In this document: piece after piece, positions 28,397 to 37,315 of the stretch
How the letters are laid out: each line of letters begins with the position of its first letter
Numbering within the stretch: position 1 is the stretch's first letter
From: Flavobacteriales bacterium UBA1494
Lineage (GTDB): Bacteria > Bacteroidota > Bacteroidia > Flavobacteriales_E > Vicingaceae
Direction: 5' to 3'
Assembly (NCBI GenBank): GCA_905182175.1
Contig: CAJJAT010000014.1
Span: forward strand, 124,001 to 188,000
DNA: 64,000 bases
Notes under the pieces: model-generated
What the model saw: the letters and a program-made list of their open reading frames with translations, nothing else
What the model was told of the DNA's origin: nothing
The model's database searches: none
Program-made: the position numbers and the translations under genes

Positions 28397-28629
28397 ATGG
28401 GGCGTCAAAGTATATCATTTACAGATTCAAATAATGGTTGGTTAAAGTCCCAATCAATTAATACGCAAGTAAAAGCGGTTTAGTCAATGATTTAATTAGG
28501 CAACCAAGAGGGCAGCAACAAAAGATAGATTGGCTTGCAACAAAATTGGATTGGACAAAAAAGAGTGGAATTTCAACTAGTTCAGCATCTGAAATATTAG
28601 CCAAATCCAAAGCTTCGTTTAATGGCTAA
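28397..28629 (+). pseudogene. parD: ParD-type antitoxin, frameshifted
   Basis: ATG at 28397 begins the canonical ParD start MGRQSISFTDSNNGWLKSQ, then stops at TAG 28481-28483. One frame over, the sequence goes on as SKSGLVNDLIRQPRGQQQ and ends with TAA at 28627-28629, overlapping parE by eight bases. Near 28465-28475 bases are missing compared with the usual QEYxSKSELVNDLIR. The ribbon-helix-helix DNA-binding part and the toxin-binding C-terminus are thus in different frames. As written no working antitoxin is made. Confidence 0.82.
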
Positions 28630-28915
28630 ATATCGGTTAACTGCTGAAGCAGATTCTGATTTAATTACAATTCATCAATTGGAGATAAGACAGTTTGGAA
28701 AGTCTCAAGCAGACAAATATTTCAATAATTTTTTTGACTATTTTGAATTAATTGCTCAAAAACCTCTAGCGTTCAAATCAGTTGATGAGATAAGTAAAGA
28801 CTGCAGATGTTGTCCTTTTGTTTCTAACCGCATTTACTATACTTATCTAAATGATATTGATCAAATTGTGGCAATTGTAGGAAGTCAAAATTTAGATAAT
28901 ATTTTCAACCATTAA
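28622..28915 (+). CDS. parE: ParE/RelE-family toxin
   Basis: 97 residues with the ParE fold pattern: AKYRLTAEADSDLITIHQLE start, FGKSQADKYFNNFFDYFELI helix pair, and the C-terminal strand SNRIYYTYLNDIDQIVAIVG. ParE toxins poison DNA gyrase and are neutralised by ParD. It overlaps the parD end (ATGGCTAA), the usual coupled layout. The reading frame is open and of normal length, yet the antitoxin is frameshifted, so the toxin is either silent, weak or held by another antitoxin. Confidence 0.82.
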   Translation: MAKYRLTAEADSDLITIHQLEIRQFGKSQADKYFNNFFDYFELIAQKPLAFKSVDEISKDCRCCPFVSNRIYYTYLNDIDQIVAIVGSQNLDNIFNH

Positions 28916-29070
28916 TTCATAATTTTTATATTTTAGCATTTTAAATATCAGTTTTAAAACTAATAACTTGCAACATTCATACTAGGTTAGCGGGCTGATT
29001 AAAATTCCTATATTCCCTTTCCTCTAAATTTCAACTACTCCACTTCGCACCTACGATTTAACTGATTGCC

Positions 29071-29378
29071 AAACTCAAAACTTACATAGCTAACGGACTT
29101 AATTAGCTTCATCAATTTAGATTTTGAACAAACAAAACCGCAAGCCTGAACTATTCCATTTAGTACTTAGTTTCTGTAAAACAGACTGAGAAATTGACTT
29201 GCGTATTTTCTTGTGAGCATTTGGCTCTTAGGACAATAACCCTTTACAGCATAATGTTAAATACGTTGGTCAGCAGAAGGTTACGACATTTTGGTAGTTA
29301 TTTGAAACTTCGCAAAACCTGCTTGGCAGATTTCGTAATTTCACTAAAATTAGTAAAAACTGCTTTGCAGTTTTTACT
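29071..29378. repeat. ~305-base direct repeat, copy B
   Basis: Diverged copy of 25816-26120 in the same orientation, sharing GATTTTGAACAAACAAAA, TTTCTGTAA, GACAATAAC, GAAACTTC and CTTGGCAGATTTCGTAAT in order. Its distal end carries the long hairpin at 29339-29391, far longer than in copy A. Confidence 0.7.
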
Positions 29379-29391
29379 AATTTTAGTGAAA
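29339..29391. repeat. 53-base perfect hairpin
   Basis: Arms of 25 bases (29339-29363 and 29367-29391) pair perfectly around a TTT loop. The core is AAAAACTGC-TTT-GCAGTTTTT, the tips TTTCACT / AGTGAAA. No T-tract follows, so it is not a typical terminator. It ends repeat copy B. Confidence 0.85.
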
Positions 29392-29434
29392 GCTGATGAC
29401 TTTGATGAAGCAATTAAAAAAAGCTGAGAAGTGA

Positions 29435-29629
29435 GCTTTAGAATACAGCAATGAGTTAGGAGAAGAGGTTGAATACATTAAATTTTGTAGTGAAGATCAT
29501 GCCGCAGAATCAAAAATAGTGAACACGACCGAAATTTATTCTCTGATAACAAAGTCGGACTTAGAAGCGACAGGTTATCTAAGTACTCGTTATAATACAG
29601 GGGGTGAATTGATACAGAAAACAAAATAA
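29435..29629 (+). pseudogene. unidentified coding remnant
   Basis: After a TGA at 29432 the frame is open for 64 codons (LEYSNELGEEVEYIKFCSED, later ITKSDLEATGYLSTRYNTGG) to TAA at 29627-29629, without a start codon at the head. Composition is protein-like. Family not recognised; perhaps the tail of a cassette gene. Confidence 0.3.
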
Positions 29630-29748
29630 CTGCATCAAACCCTTACTGCATTAAATCATGCTAGTAACCTCACTTTCCAACGCTCGAAACTTTGGAAAAG
29701 TTACAGCATTAACGGGCTGTTTTATATTCCAAGTATTAATCTAATCAA

Positions 29749-32700
29749 TCAAACCCTCCCCAACAAGTTCAGTGCCTTCACAATCGTCTTCACATGTTCA
29801 AAAACCAAACTCAGTCTCCCATTTCGCTCTTTTAAGATACACAGATTTGGATTTTTCTGCACAAAATTCAACACTTTCGTAAACAGCGGAGATTGGTAGT
29901 ACAAAGAATCTTGATTTGAGATGAAATAACAAATCAACTTGTTTTGTTTCAGCACTAATTTTTCTACTCCAATCGCTTTACCAACCCAACGCAAACGCAG
30001 GGCTTGTATCAGTTCTTTGGTAGATTCAGGAACAGGTCCAAAACGGTCAATTAACTCCTTTTCAAAATTCGCTAACTCTTCCTCGGTTTCGTAATTATCT
30101 AATTCTTTATACAAGTTTATCCGCTCAGCTATGTTACTCACGTAATCGTCCGGAATTAGTATTTCCATATCGGTTTCAATCTGACAATCATGTACAAAAG
30201 CAGTTTGCAGTTCATCGTACATGTCTTTGAATTCCGTTTCTTTCAATTCTTGAATGGCTTCATTCAAAATCTTCTGGTACATGTCAAAGCCAATCTCAGA
30301 AATAAATCCACTTTGCTCGGCACCCAAGAGGTTGCCTGCTCCTCGAATGTCTAAATCCTTCATGGCAATTTGGAACCCACTCCCTAAATCAGAGAACTGC
30401 TCTAATGCTTGTAAGCGCTTCCGAGCTTCAGGAGTCAACGAAATCATGGGCGGTGCCAACAAGTAACAAAATGCTTTTTTATTGGATCGCCCCACTCTAC
30501 CCCGCATTTGGTGCAAGTCACTTAGTCCAAAATTGTTGGAATTGTTGATAATGATGGTATTTGCATTTGGAATATCCAAGCCACTTTCTATAATGGTGGT
30601 TGCTACTAACACATCGAACTCGTGATTTATAAAGCTCATCATTCGTTCTTCCAAATCTTCTCCTTTCATCTGACCGTGGCCTGTTAAGACTCTTGCATCA
30701 GGTACTAAACGCTGAATCATTCCGGCTACTTCCTTAATATTCTGTACTCTATTGTGGATAAAGAAAGCCTGCCCTCCACGACTAATTTCATATGCTATTG
30801 CATCCCGTATCAACTCCTCATCAAAAGTTCTAACCTCCGTTAAAATCGGTTGTCGATTAGGTGGTGGGGTATTAATTACTGACAAATCCCTAGCTTTCAT
30901 TAACGAGAATTGTAGTGTTCTAGGAATTGGTGTTGCGGTTAACGTCAGCGTATCTACATTCACTTTAAACAGTTTTAGCTTGTCTTTTACAGAGACGCCA
31001 AACTTCTGTTCTTCATCAATCACCATTAAACCCAAATCATTGAATTTAACATCCTTTCCAACAATTCGATGCGTTCCTATTAAAATATCAACATCGCCAC
31101 TCTCTACTTTACGAAGCGTTTCTTTTTGCTCTTTCTTACTTTTAAAACGATTAATGTAATCTACTGTAACCGGAAAATCTTTTAACCGAGCTTTAAAGGT
31201 TTGGTAATGTTGCCAAGCCAAAATGGTAGTGGGCACAAGTATTGCCACTTGTTTGCTGTCGCAAACCGCTTTAAAGGCGGCCCGAATAGCAACCTCCGTT
31301 TTCCCAAAGCCGACATCTCCGCAAATCAAGCGATCCATTGGAGTTCCTGCTTCCATATCGGTTTTTACATCTTGTGTCGACTTAAATTGATCTGGGGTAT
31401 CCTCGTATAAAAAGGAGGCTTCCAACTCGTTTTGCAAATAGTTATCCGGCGCAAAAGCAAAGCCTTTCTTCTGCTTTCGCTCAGCGTATAGTTTAATTAA
31501 ATCATACGCAACCGTTTTTACATTTTTCTTGGTTTTTGCCTTTAGCTTTTTCCAAGTATCAGAACCTAACTTATCAACTGAGGGTGCTGTCCCGTCTTTG
31601 CCAACAAATTTTGAAATACGGTGCAGCGAATGAATAGAAATATATAAAATATCTTGGTTTTTATATAGAATTCGAATTGTCTCTTGCGTTTTTCCGTTGG
31701 TTGTAATTTTTTCTAATCCCGAAAATTTTCCAACGCCATGATCAATGTGAACGATGAAATCGCCCGGAGTTAAATTGTGTAACTCTTTTAATGTAATTGC
31801 TTGATCTTTCTTTTTAAATCCCTCTTTTAATCTAAATCGATGATAGCGATTAAAGATTTGGTGGTCTGTGTATATTGCTAGTTTTTGGTTGTTATCTACA
31901 AAGCCTTCGTGCACCGATAAAAGAATCGTCTCAATTTTAATATCTCGCCCTAAGTCCTCGAAAATAGAATACAGTCGTTCAATTTGCTTGGCATTGTTGG
32001 CAACAATCACATTGTCTACTCCTGCCTCAGAGTTCTCATTCAAATTCTTACCCAACAATTCAAAATTCTTGTTGAATGCCGGCTGAGGACTGCTGTCAAA
32101 CATTACTTTTAAGTCTTGTTTAAAGTACGTTTGCTGACCAAACTCAATGGTATTCAATCGCAATGAAGCATGAATAAATTGATCTTTAGAAATAAACAAC
32201 TCCTCCGGCGGAGTGTGGTGAATTGGCGAGTTCATTCCTTCAAATATGCCTTTAGCCTCTTCGTATTGTGCTCCTACCCTATCTCTCGAAATACTAAAAT
32301 CTTTAAACCAAAACAACGTATTGTCGGGCATAAATTGAAAAATTGGAACTCGCGCTTCTTCCAAAATCTTTCGCTGCACGTTTGGTAAAATAGAGATTCG
32401 CGTCAACTTTTTAATCGAAAGCTGCGAAGCCGGATCAAACACCCGAATAGAATCGATGTCATCTCCAAAAAATTCAAGCCGGTACGGATTTTCATTCGCA
32501 AAAGAGTAGATATCAACGATCCCACCTCGAACTGAAAACTCCCCAGGATCTCCTACAAAATCGACTCGTTCAAAGTGATACTCATTCAAAGTTTCCACTA
32601 AGAAATCAATACTTAATGAATCATTTAAATGAATCTCTAATGTGTTTTTTTGAAGATTCTTTTCCGTAACTACGTATTCAGAAAGCGCATCAGGATAAGA

Positions 32701-33066
32701 AACCACAAAATATTGTTGCTCCTTAGCACTTATTTTATTCAGCACCTCAGCCCGCAGTTGAATGTTGGCATTGTCAGTTCGCTCAGATTCGTAAGCTTTT
32801 CTATAAGAAGCCGGATAAAACAGGGCTTTCTCTCCTACTAACGCCTCTAAATCATTCAAAAAATAGGCTGCCTCTTCCTTGTCCGGTAACACAATAAACT
32901 GATGTATGGGCAAATTCTTTGAAATTCCATACGCTATAAACGCATTTAAACTGCCAGCAGTCCCCAACAACTGAACGTGAGAAAGTGGGTCATTTCTGAA
33001 CTTTTCTGCAATAGTAGTAACCCGCTTATCGTTCTGATAGCGGTTTTTCAAATCATCTAATTTCAT
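29749..33066 (-). CDS. mfd: transcription-repair coupling factor
   Basis: 1105 residues. Removes RNA polymerase stalled at lesions and recruits UvrA. Domain order: UvrB-like N-terminus (about 1-330), CarD-like polymerase-interacting domain (LTPGDFIVHIDHGVGKFSGL, about 430-500), superfamily 2 translocase with Walker A GDVGFGKTEVAIRAA, DEEQKFGV box and MRGRVGRS motif VI, and the TRCF C-terminal domain. Slightly shorter than E. coli Mfd (1148). It stands alone on its strand between two gene-poor regions. Intact along its whole length. Confidence 0.96.
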   Translation of the reverse strand: MKLDDLKNRYQNDKRVTTIAEKFRNDPLSHVQLLGTAGSLNAFIAYGISKNLPIHQFIVLPDKEEAAYFLNDLEALVGEKALFYPASYRKAYESERTDNANIQLRAEVLNKISAKEQQYFVVSYPDALSEYVVTEKNLQKNTLEIHLNDSLSIDFLVETLNEYHFERVDFVGDPGEFSVRGGIVDIYSFANENPYRLEFFGDDIDSIRVFDPASQLSIKKLTRISILPNVQRKILEEARVPIFQFMPDNTLFWFKDFSISRDRVGAQYEEAKGIFEGMNSPIHHTPPEELFISKDQFIHASLRLNTIEFGQQTYFKQDLKVMFDSSPQPAFNKNFELLGKNLNENSEAGVDNVIVANNAKQIERLYSIFEDLGRDIKIETILLSVHEGFVDNNQKLAIYTDHQIFNRYHRFRLKEGFKKKDQAITLKELHNLTPGDFIVHIDHGVGKFSGLEKITTNGKTQETIRILYKNQDILYISIHSLHRISKFVGKDGTAPSVDKLGSDTWKKLKAKTKKNVKTVAYDLIKLYAERKQKKGFAFAPDNYLQNELEASFLYEDTPDQFKSTQDVKTDMEAGTPMDRLICGDVGFGKTEVAIRAAFKAVCDSKQVAILVPTTILAWQHYQTFKARLKDFPVTVDYINRFKSKKEQKETLRKVESGDVDILIGTHRIVGKDVKFNDLGLMVIDEEQKFGVSVKDKLKLFKVNVDTLTLTATPIPRTLQFSLMKARDLSVINTPPPNRQPILTEVRTFDEELIRDAIAYEISRGGQAFFIHNRVQNIKEVAGMIQRLVPDARVLTGHGQMKGEDLEERMMSFINHEFDVLVATTIIESGLDIPNANTIIINNSNNFGLSDLHQMRGRVGRSNKKAFCYLLAPPMISLTPEARKRLQALEQFSDLGSGFQIAMKDLDIRGAGNLLGAEQSGFISEIGFDMYQKILNEAIQELKETEFKDMYDELQTAFVHDCQIETDMEILIPDDYVSNIAERINLYKELDNYETEEELANFEKELIDRFGPVPESTKELIQALRLRWVGKAIGVEKLVLKQNKLICYFISNQDSLYYQSPLFTKVLNFVQKNPNLCILKERNGRLSLVFEHVKTIVKALNLLGRV

Positions 33067-33124
33067 ACCGAATGTAAAAGTAGGGGTATAAAGGTTGAGG
33101 AGAGGTTTTTGTTTTAAGAAATTA

Positions 33125-33720
33125 TCGAATCTGCAACTTTCTAATTTTATTTGATACGAAGTACTTCTTCCAGCGCCATAACTTTGAAGTACACATTTCC
33201 ACTAATTTTCGAATATCTCAGGTTGCAGTTGGCTTGCTAGTTTTTGCGCTTTTCATGCACTTCTTGGCACTCATCCCTCCCTTGAAAGCTTCTTTTACCT
33301 CAAGCATTTTTACCCCTATTCGCTTTTGACGATCGTTTAAATGTTGGTCAATTTTTTGAAAAGTGCTATTTTTTGAATCACAAATTGAACATTTGCTATC
33401 GCCTCATCTTGGGCTGCAATTAAAACATCTAACCAATGGTGTATCCAAGCAGTTATTTCGATGGTGCGTTGAGCTGTTATAAGACCGAACAATAGGCTTT
33501 CCGATTCTTTTCTGTGACTGTTGAAATACTCAAAAGCAACGGCGTATTGAGCGACTCAAACAACACTTTTTCTGCAATTGCCCTACCAATTCACCCATTG
33601 CCATCTTCATAAGGATAAATGCTTTCAAAATACAAATGTGCGATACTGAACAAATAAGTGCCGCAAAACTCTTTTTCTCCTGATTGCCAATTTTACTTCA
33701 TGAGCCGATTGAGAATTATA
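33125..33720 (-). pseudogene. Fic-domain protein, decayed
   Basis: The minus-strand reading gives SIAHLYFESIYPYEDGNG, a TGA at 33591-33593, then IGRAIAEKVLFESLN and TEKNRKAYCSVL. This is the Fic motif HPFxDGNGRxGR with His changed to Tyr and the Arg codon (CGA) changed to TGA. Further stops and shifts follow through QDEAIANVQFVIQKIA-like and winged-helix-like sequence to about 33125. Fic proteins transfer AMP to target proteins. Loss of the catalytic His plus several stops shows real decay. The ends are approximate. Confidence 0.78.
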
Positions 33721-33923
33721 ATCATCTCATAATTTTACCTCCTGTTAATTTTTATGTTTTCACCAACTTACAGAAGAAAGAAACAACCTAATTAAATAAC
33801 TACTCAGTAAATACTTAACAAAAAAACAGGCATCCTTTAGCACACCTGAACTACTTAATACCAATTCTAACTTACCCTGCTTATTTCAAGTTGCAATACA
33901 TGTGACTGGAGTAGACACATACC

Positions 33924-34359
33924 TTTCCTTTTAAGGAAAACGAAAAAGCACTGATTGACCTCAGGTTAGACAGCAATTTCACATTTCAAGATTTAGATTC
34001 CAACATTTTTAATGCTTTTTAACGTATTATTTTATCTGCTTTTATTCAAGAGTTACCAAACGATGATGAATGTGAAGGGAGTGAATTTGAGTCTATAATA
34101 ATTTCAACCAACATTGACTCCATGCCATTTCTACGGTTAATCATAAACTTCAAAAGGTCCTCAAATGCTCTAATTCTTTCCCTGAATTTTCATTTGCGAA
34201 AGCCAAACAGCATTGATCAAAAGAATTACGTGTACGAATGTTTTTAATTTAACAACAGGAAACTCCAACCTAGAACCTGAAACACTTTTATACTTTCCGG
34301 AAAAAGGAATCGAGTAGTGTAAGTCCTTTGATGCTAAAGAGAAGATTTTAGTGAATTAA
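33924..34359 (+). pseudogene. decayed gene of unknown family
   Basis: A 107-codon frame starting FPFKENEKALIDLRLDSN with one TAA at 34020-34022, continuing IILSAFIQELPNDDECEG and FLRLIINFKRSSNALILSLN to TAA at 34245. The next frame then carries LTTGNSNLEPETLLYFPEKG to TAA at 34357-34359, with a TAG between. The residue pattern is clearly protein-like. No start codon or family recognised. It lies just before the end of the TonB receptor gene on the opposite strand. Confidence 0.55.
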
Positions 34360-34372
34360 GTTAAATATCAAC

Positions 34373-36682
34373 TCAAAAACTCACCACAGCTCCTACGGTA
34401 AGGTTTCTTCCTACTTCATCTGCAAAATAGCGCTGTCTATTTAGATAGTCTCTATACTTAGCATTCAACGCATTTTCAACTCCTACATGCCCTCCTAACC
34501 GAATGCTTTTAAATTGCTTCTCAGCAGAAGCCCGAAATCCCAATAAGTAATACCCGTCAGGAGGTACCACAAAATCTTGATCTTTGGTAATATTTGTTTG
34601 CTCAAATACATATTTGTGAATCATCTCTAACTCCACATTTTTAAGTGATTTCACCTGAGGAATTTGAAAACTTGTCGTGGATAAAATAGAATTACTGGGC
34701 AAGTTAATTAATGCTGTATTGTCATCAATTTCATTTCCTTGAATAAAGCTATAGTTCAATTCCGTGAGCCATTTTTCATTGATTTGATATTTGGTTACCA
34801 AATCCAACCCGTAAATCTGAGCATCAGCCTGCTCATAGCGAAAGACAGGAAAAGCCCCTCGAATAGTCAAACGAAACTCATCTTGCGCCTGTAAATAAAT
34901 GTAATCTTGAATGTATTGGTGATAAATCAACACTTCAACAAACAGTCTATCTTTCTTTTTAGTAGTAAAGGATAAGGTGTTTTTTATGGCATTCTCAGAA
35001 CTTAAGTTAATGTCCCCTTCTTCAATTCCACTAACCCCTTGATGCAAGCCATTGCTATACAATTCATTTACTTCTGGGTTACGTGTAGCAAAACCGACGT
35101 TGTAATTCATTGAAAACTGCTCGCTAAAAGTATATAGCATTCCTAAAGATGCCGTATAATTCAGGTATCTATTCTCAAAATTGAGCACTTTACGTGGAAC
35201 AGTATTCGATATGCTCGCCACTTTCCGAACTTCCTCTTCTACCCTTGCCCCAAACTCTAACTTCATCTTTTCAAAATCTCTAGCAGCAATTAAAAATCCT
35301 CCCCTTTCAGTGGTCAAATAATTCGGAATTAACGGTAAAATACCTGTTTCCGGAATGTTTTGATTGTTTACTCGGTTCGTTTGAAACCCAGCCTTCAAGT
35401 GCCATTCGTTTTTAAAGTAATAGTGAAATTTTGCTTCAAAAAAATCGCTTTCTTGATCCAAACTCAATGCGGGCATATCATCTCTATCGCCTCTTCTTAC
35501 ATCAAACTCTTTTCTGTAATTCAGTTGTTTTGCATACACAAACTCAATCCAAGCTTGTTCAGAAAATAGATACTTTGAACTCGCTTTGAATAAATGATGA
35601 TTTACCTCCTGTCTTGGATTTTGTATGTCGTAAGAAAATTCTTTTTGAGTAAAGAATGGTTGTTCACTCTCGAAAGCCGCTTTCAAATCAGTTAAATTGC
35701 CAACATGGGACCCTCGTAAAATTCCAATTTTAGTGTTGAAGGAGCTGTAGTATAGATTAGTTGTCCACTTAGCAGTAATTTGCTTTTCAAGTTCAACAGC
35801 GAAATTGTATTCTTCAATTCCTGTATTGGTGAGAAAGTAATCAGGTGTTTTCGCATCACCGCTCTTCTTGAGCGTTCCATTTACCTTCCAAGCTAGCCAC
35901 TTATGATATTGTTGCAATTCAACATTTACTCCGTTACCCAATCCATTGGAATTAAAAAAATACCGGGCCATTCCATGTAAATGAGGTTCTTTTTCTATTT
36001 TCTTGGGTTCAACCAAAATAACACTCCCCAAGCTATTTCCCATAAATTCAACTGCTCCAACTCCCTTAATTACTGTAATTCGATTCGCCAATAGCGGATC
36101 AATTTCAGGAGCATGATCAAAACCCCATTGTTGACCGCTTTGAGCAATTCCGTTGTTCAGAATAGTTAAGCGATTTCCATACAATCCGTGGACAACCGGC
36201 TTCGCCACTCCATTGCCGTTCTTTATGGCAGAAACGCCACTTATATTTTCTAGTGCTTGCCCTAAGTTTTTTGAAAGTTGCCGATTAATATCTTTTGAAC
36301 TCAATACCTCCAACTCTTGGCTTTTCGATTCTTGCGCATGATTTTCAACGGTAACTTCGTTCAAAAGCTGACTCCCATGCTCTACGTAAACGGTCCAAAG
36401 TGTATCTGACGTAAGTGTAAATAAAACATTCTGAGTTTCGCAACCAATATGCCGAACAACAAGATGATATTCCCCAGGACATAAGTTTTTTATTTCAAAA
36501 TTTCCCGAAAAATCTGAAACAGTTCCTTGCACCAACTCCTCAACATAAACGGATGCGAATTCAATTGATTTTAAGCTGTTTTTGTCTACAACTTTTCCTA
36601 AAATTTTTAGCTCGCATGTTTGAGCATGCGAGCTAAAAGATATAAATATCAAAAATAAAAAAAAAGGAAATTTACCGAACAT
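34373..36682 (-). CDS. TonB-dependent outer-membrane receptor, probable metal uptake
   Basis: 769 residues: signal peptide (1-20), carboxypeptidase-regulatory-like domain (about 25-105, KILGKVVDKNSLKSIEFASV), plug domain (about 115-225, DINRQLSKNLGQALENISGV, HGLYGNRLTILNNGIAQSGQ), then a 22-strand-type beta-barrel ending in Phe (LTVGAVVSF), the usual outer-membrane signature. It imports a ligand with energy from TonB. It overlaps the lipoprotein gene upstream by 11 bases, and that gene is divergent from a Fur/Zur-type regulator, so a metal or metal-chelate substrate is likely. Which metal is not visible; zinc is my guess from the regulator. Confidence 0.9.
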   Translation of the reverse strand: MFGKFPFFLFLIFISFSSHAQTCELKILGKVVDKNSLKSIEFASVYVEELVQGTVSDFSGNFEIKNLCPGEYHLVVRHIGCETQNVLFTLTSDTLWTVYVEHGSQLLNEVTVENHAQESKSQELEVLSSKDINRQLSKNLGQALENISGVSAIKNGNGVAKPVVHGLYGNRLTILNNGIAQSGQQWGFDHAPEIDPLLANRITVIKGVGAVEFMGNSLGSVILVEPKKIEKEPHLHGMARYFFNSNGLGNGVNVELQQYHKWLAWKVNGTLKKSGDAKTPDYFLTNTGIEEYNFAVELEKQITAKWTTNLYYSSFNTKIGILRGSHVGNLTDLKAAFESEQPFFTQKEFSYDIQNPRQEVNHHLFKASSKYLFSEQAWIEFVYAKQLNYRKEFDVRRGDRDDMPALSLDQESDFFEAKFHYYFKNEWHLKAGFQTNRVNNQNIPETGILPLIPNYLTTERGGFLIAARDFEKMKLEFGARVEEEVRKVASISNTVPRKVLNFENRYLNYTASLGMLYTFSEQFSMNYNVGFATRNPEVNELYSNGLHQGVSGIEEGDINLSSENAIKNTLSFTTKKKDRLFVEVLIYHQYIQDYIYLQAQDEFRLTIRGAFPVFRYEQADAQIYGLDLVTKYQINEKWLTELNYSFIQGNEIDDNTALINLPSNSILSTTSFQIPQVKSLKNVELEMIHKYVFEQTNITKDQDFVVPPDGYYLLGFRASAEKQFKSIRLGGHVGVENALNAKYRDYLNRQRYFADEVGRNLTVGAVVSF

Positions 36683-37235
36683 TAACAGGGAAGACTACCT
36701 CTATATCCGTTTCTCCTCCAGCATTGGTTATGTCTCCACCAGGAACTCCTGTCGCAGTTTTATTGGGCTCGTGTCGAAGAATTACCGTTAACAAACCTCC
36801 TGCTGTTCTAGATTCGAATGTCGTAGACAATCCAATTGGATTTCCATTTCTATCTGTATCTGTGTATGCTACCACAAAATCTCCGGATGTATTTTGGTAA
36901 AAAACTTGATGCTCATCACCTTCTTCTAATACTTCATTTGTGATAGTGTCTGCAGGAGTTTCAAGTTCATTAAAAAATTCTAGTGACCCAGTATAACTCC
37001 TATTTAAGTCTAAGGTATCACCAGAAATTACCGGCATATTTCCTCCGTCGCCATCTAAATCTTGGAATTGGAAAACTTTAACCGTTCCGCCGCCTGAGGG
37101 AGTAAGGGTATAACGCACGGTAGTAATTACCTCTTCTTCATTTGGAATAACAGGAGCCACAGGCTCATTTTCATCGTCTTCTTTGCAAGCAAATAATGCC
37201 ATGGCTAAAAACACGTAAAGTAATTTAGTTTTCAT
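36672..37235 (-). CDS. lipoprotein co-encoded with the TonB receptor
   Basis: 187 residues with a lipobox at Cys17 (AMALFACKEDDE), an acidic linker, and a beta-rich domain (TVRYTLTPSGGGTVKVFQFQ, LRHEPNKTATGVPGGDITNA). Similar lipoproteins sit beside TonB receptors in Bacteroidota and are thought to bind the ligand at the surface. Many Asp/Glu residues but few His or Cys. It is first in the two-gene unit, 80 bases from the divergent Fur-family gene. Function inferred from context. Confidence 0.75.
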   Translation of the reverse strand: MKTKLLYVFLAMALFACKEDDENEPVAPVIPNEEEVITTVRYTLTPSGGGTVKVFQFQDLDGDGGNMPVISGDTLDLNRSYTGSLEFFNELETPADTITNEVLEEGDEHQVFYQNTSGDFVVAYTDTDRNGNPIGLSTTFESRTAGGLLTVILRHEPNKTATGVPGGDITNAGGETDIEVVFPVNVR

Positions 37236-37284
37236 AATTTTTTTATTTAACTGTTAAATTTTTTGTAAATATATAGAATATTTG

Positions 37285-37311
37285 TATTATTGCAACATAG
37301 TCGCAATAGTA
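37285..37311. promoter_or_regulatory. palindromic operator candidate between the lipoprotein and fur-type genes
   Basis: TATTATTGC (37285-37293) and GCAATAGTA (37303-37311) form nine-base arms with one mismatch around a nine-base spacer. It ends four bases before the regulator ATG and lies 50-76 bases before the lipoprotein start, well placed to control both directions by the Fur-family protein itself. Confidence 0.6.
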
Positions 37312-37315
37312 TTTT

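Larger units (their letters stand above)
28916..29748. other. 833-base spacer between parE and mfd
   Basis: Contains a boundary-like palindrome CTTGCAAC...GGTTAGCG (28967-28992), repeat copy B (29071-29378), a 25-base perfect hairpin (29339-29391), a coding remnant (29435-29629) and, at about 29708, TTAACGGGCTGTTTTATATTCC, which resembles TTAGCGGGCTGATTAAAATTCC at about 28987. No intact gene seen. Confidence 0.55.

Noticed and set aside
29194-29427. 77-residue plus-strand open frame
   Set aside because: Lies wholly inside repeat copy B and its hairpin; copy A has no matching frame.
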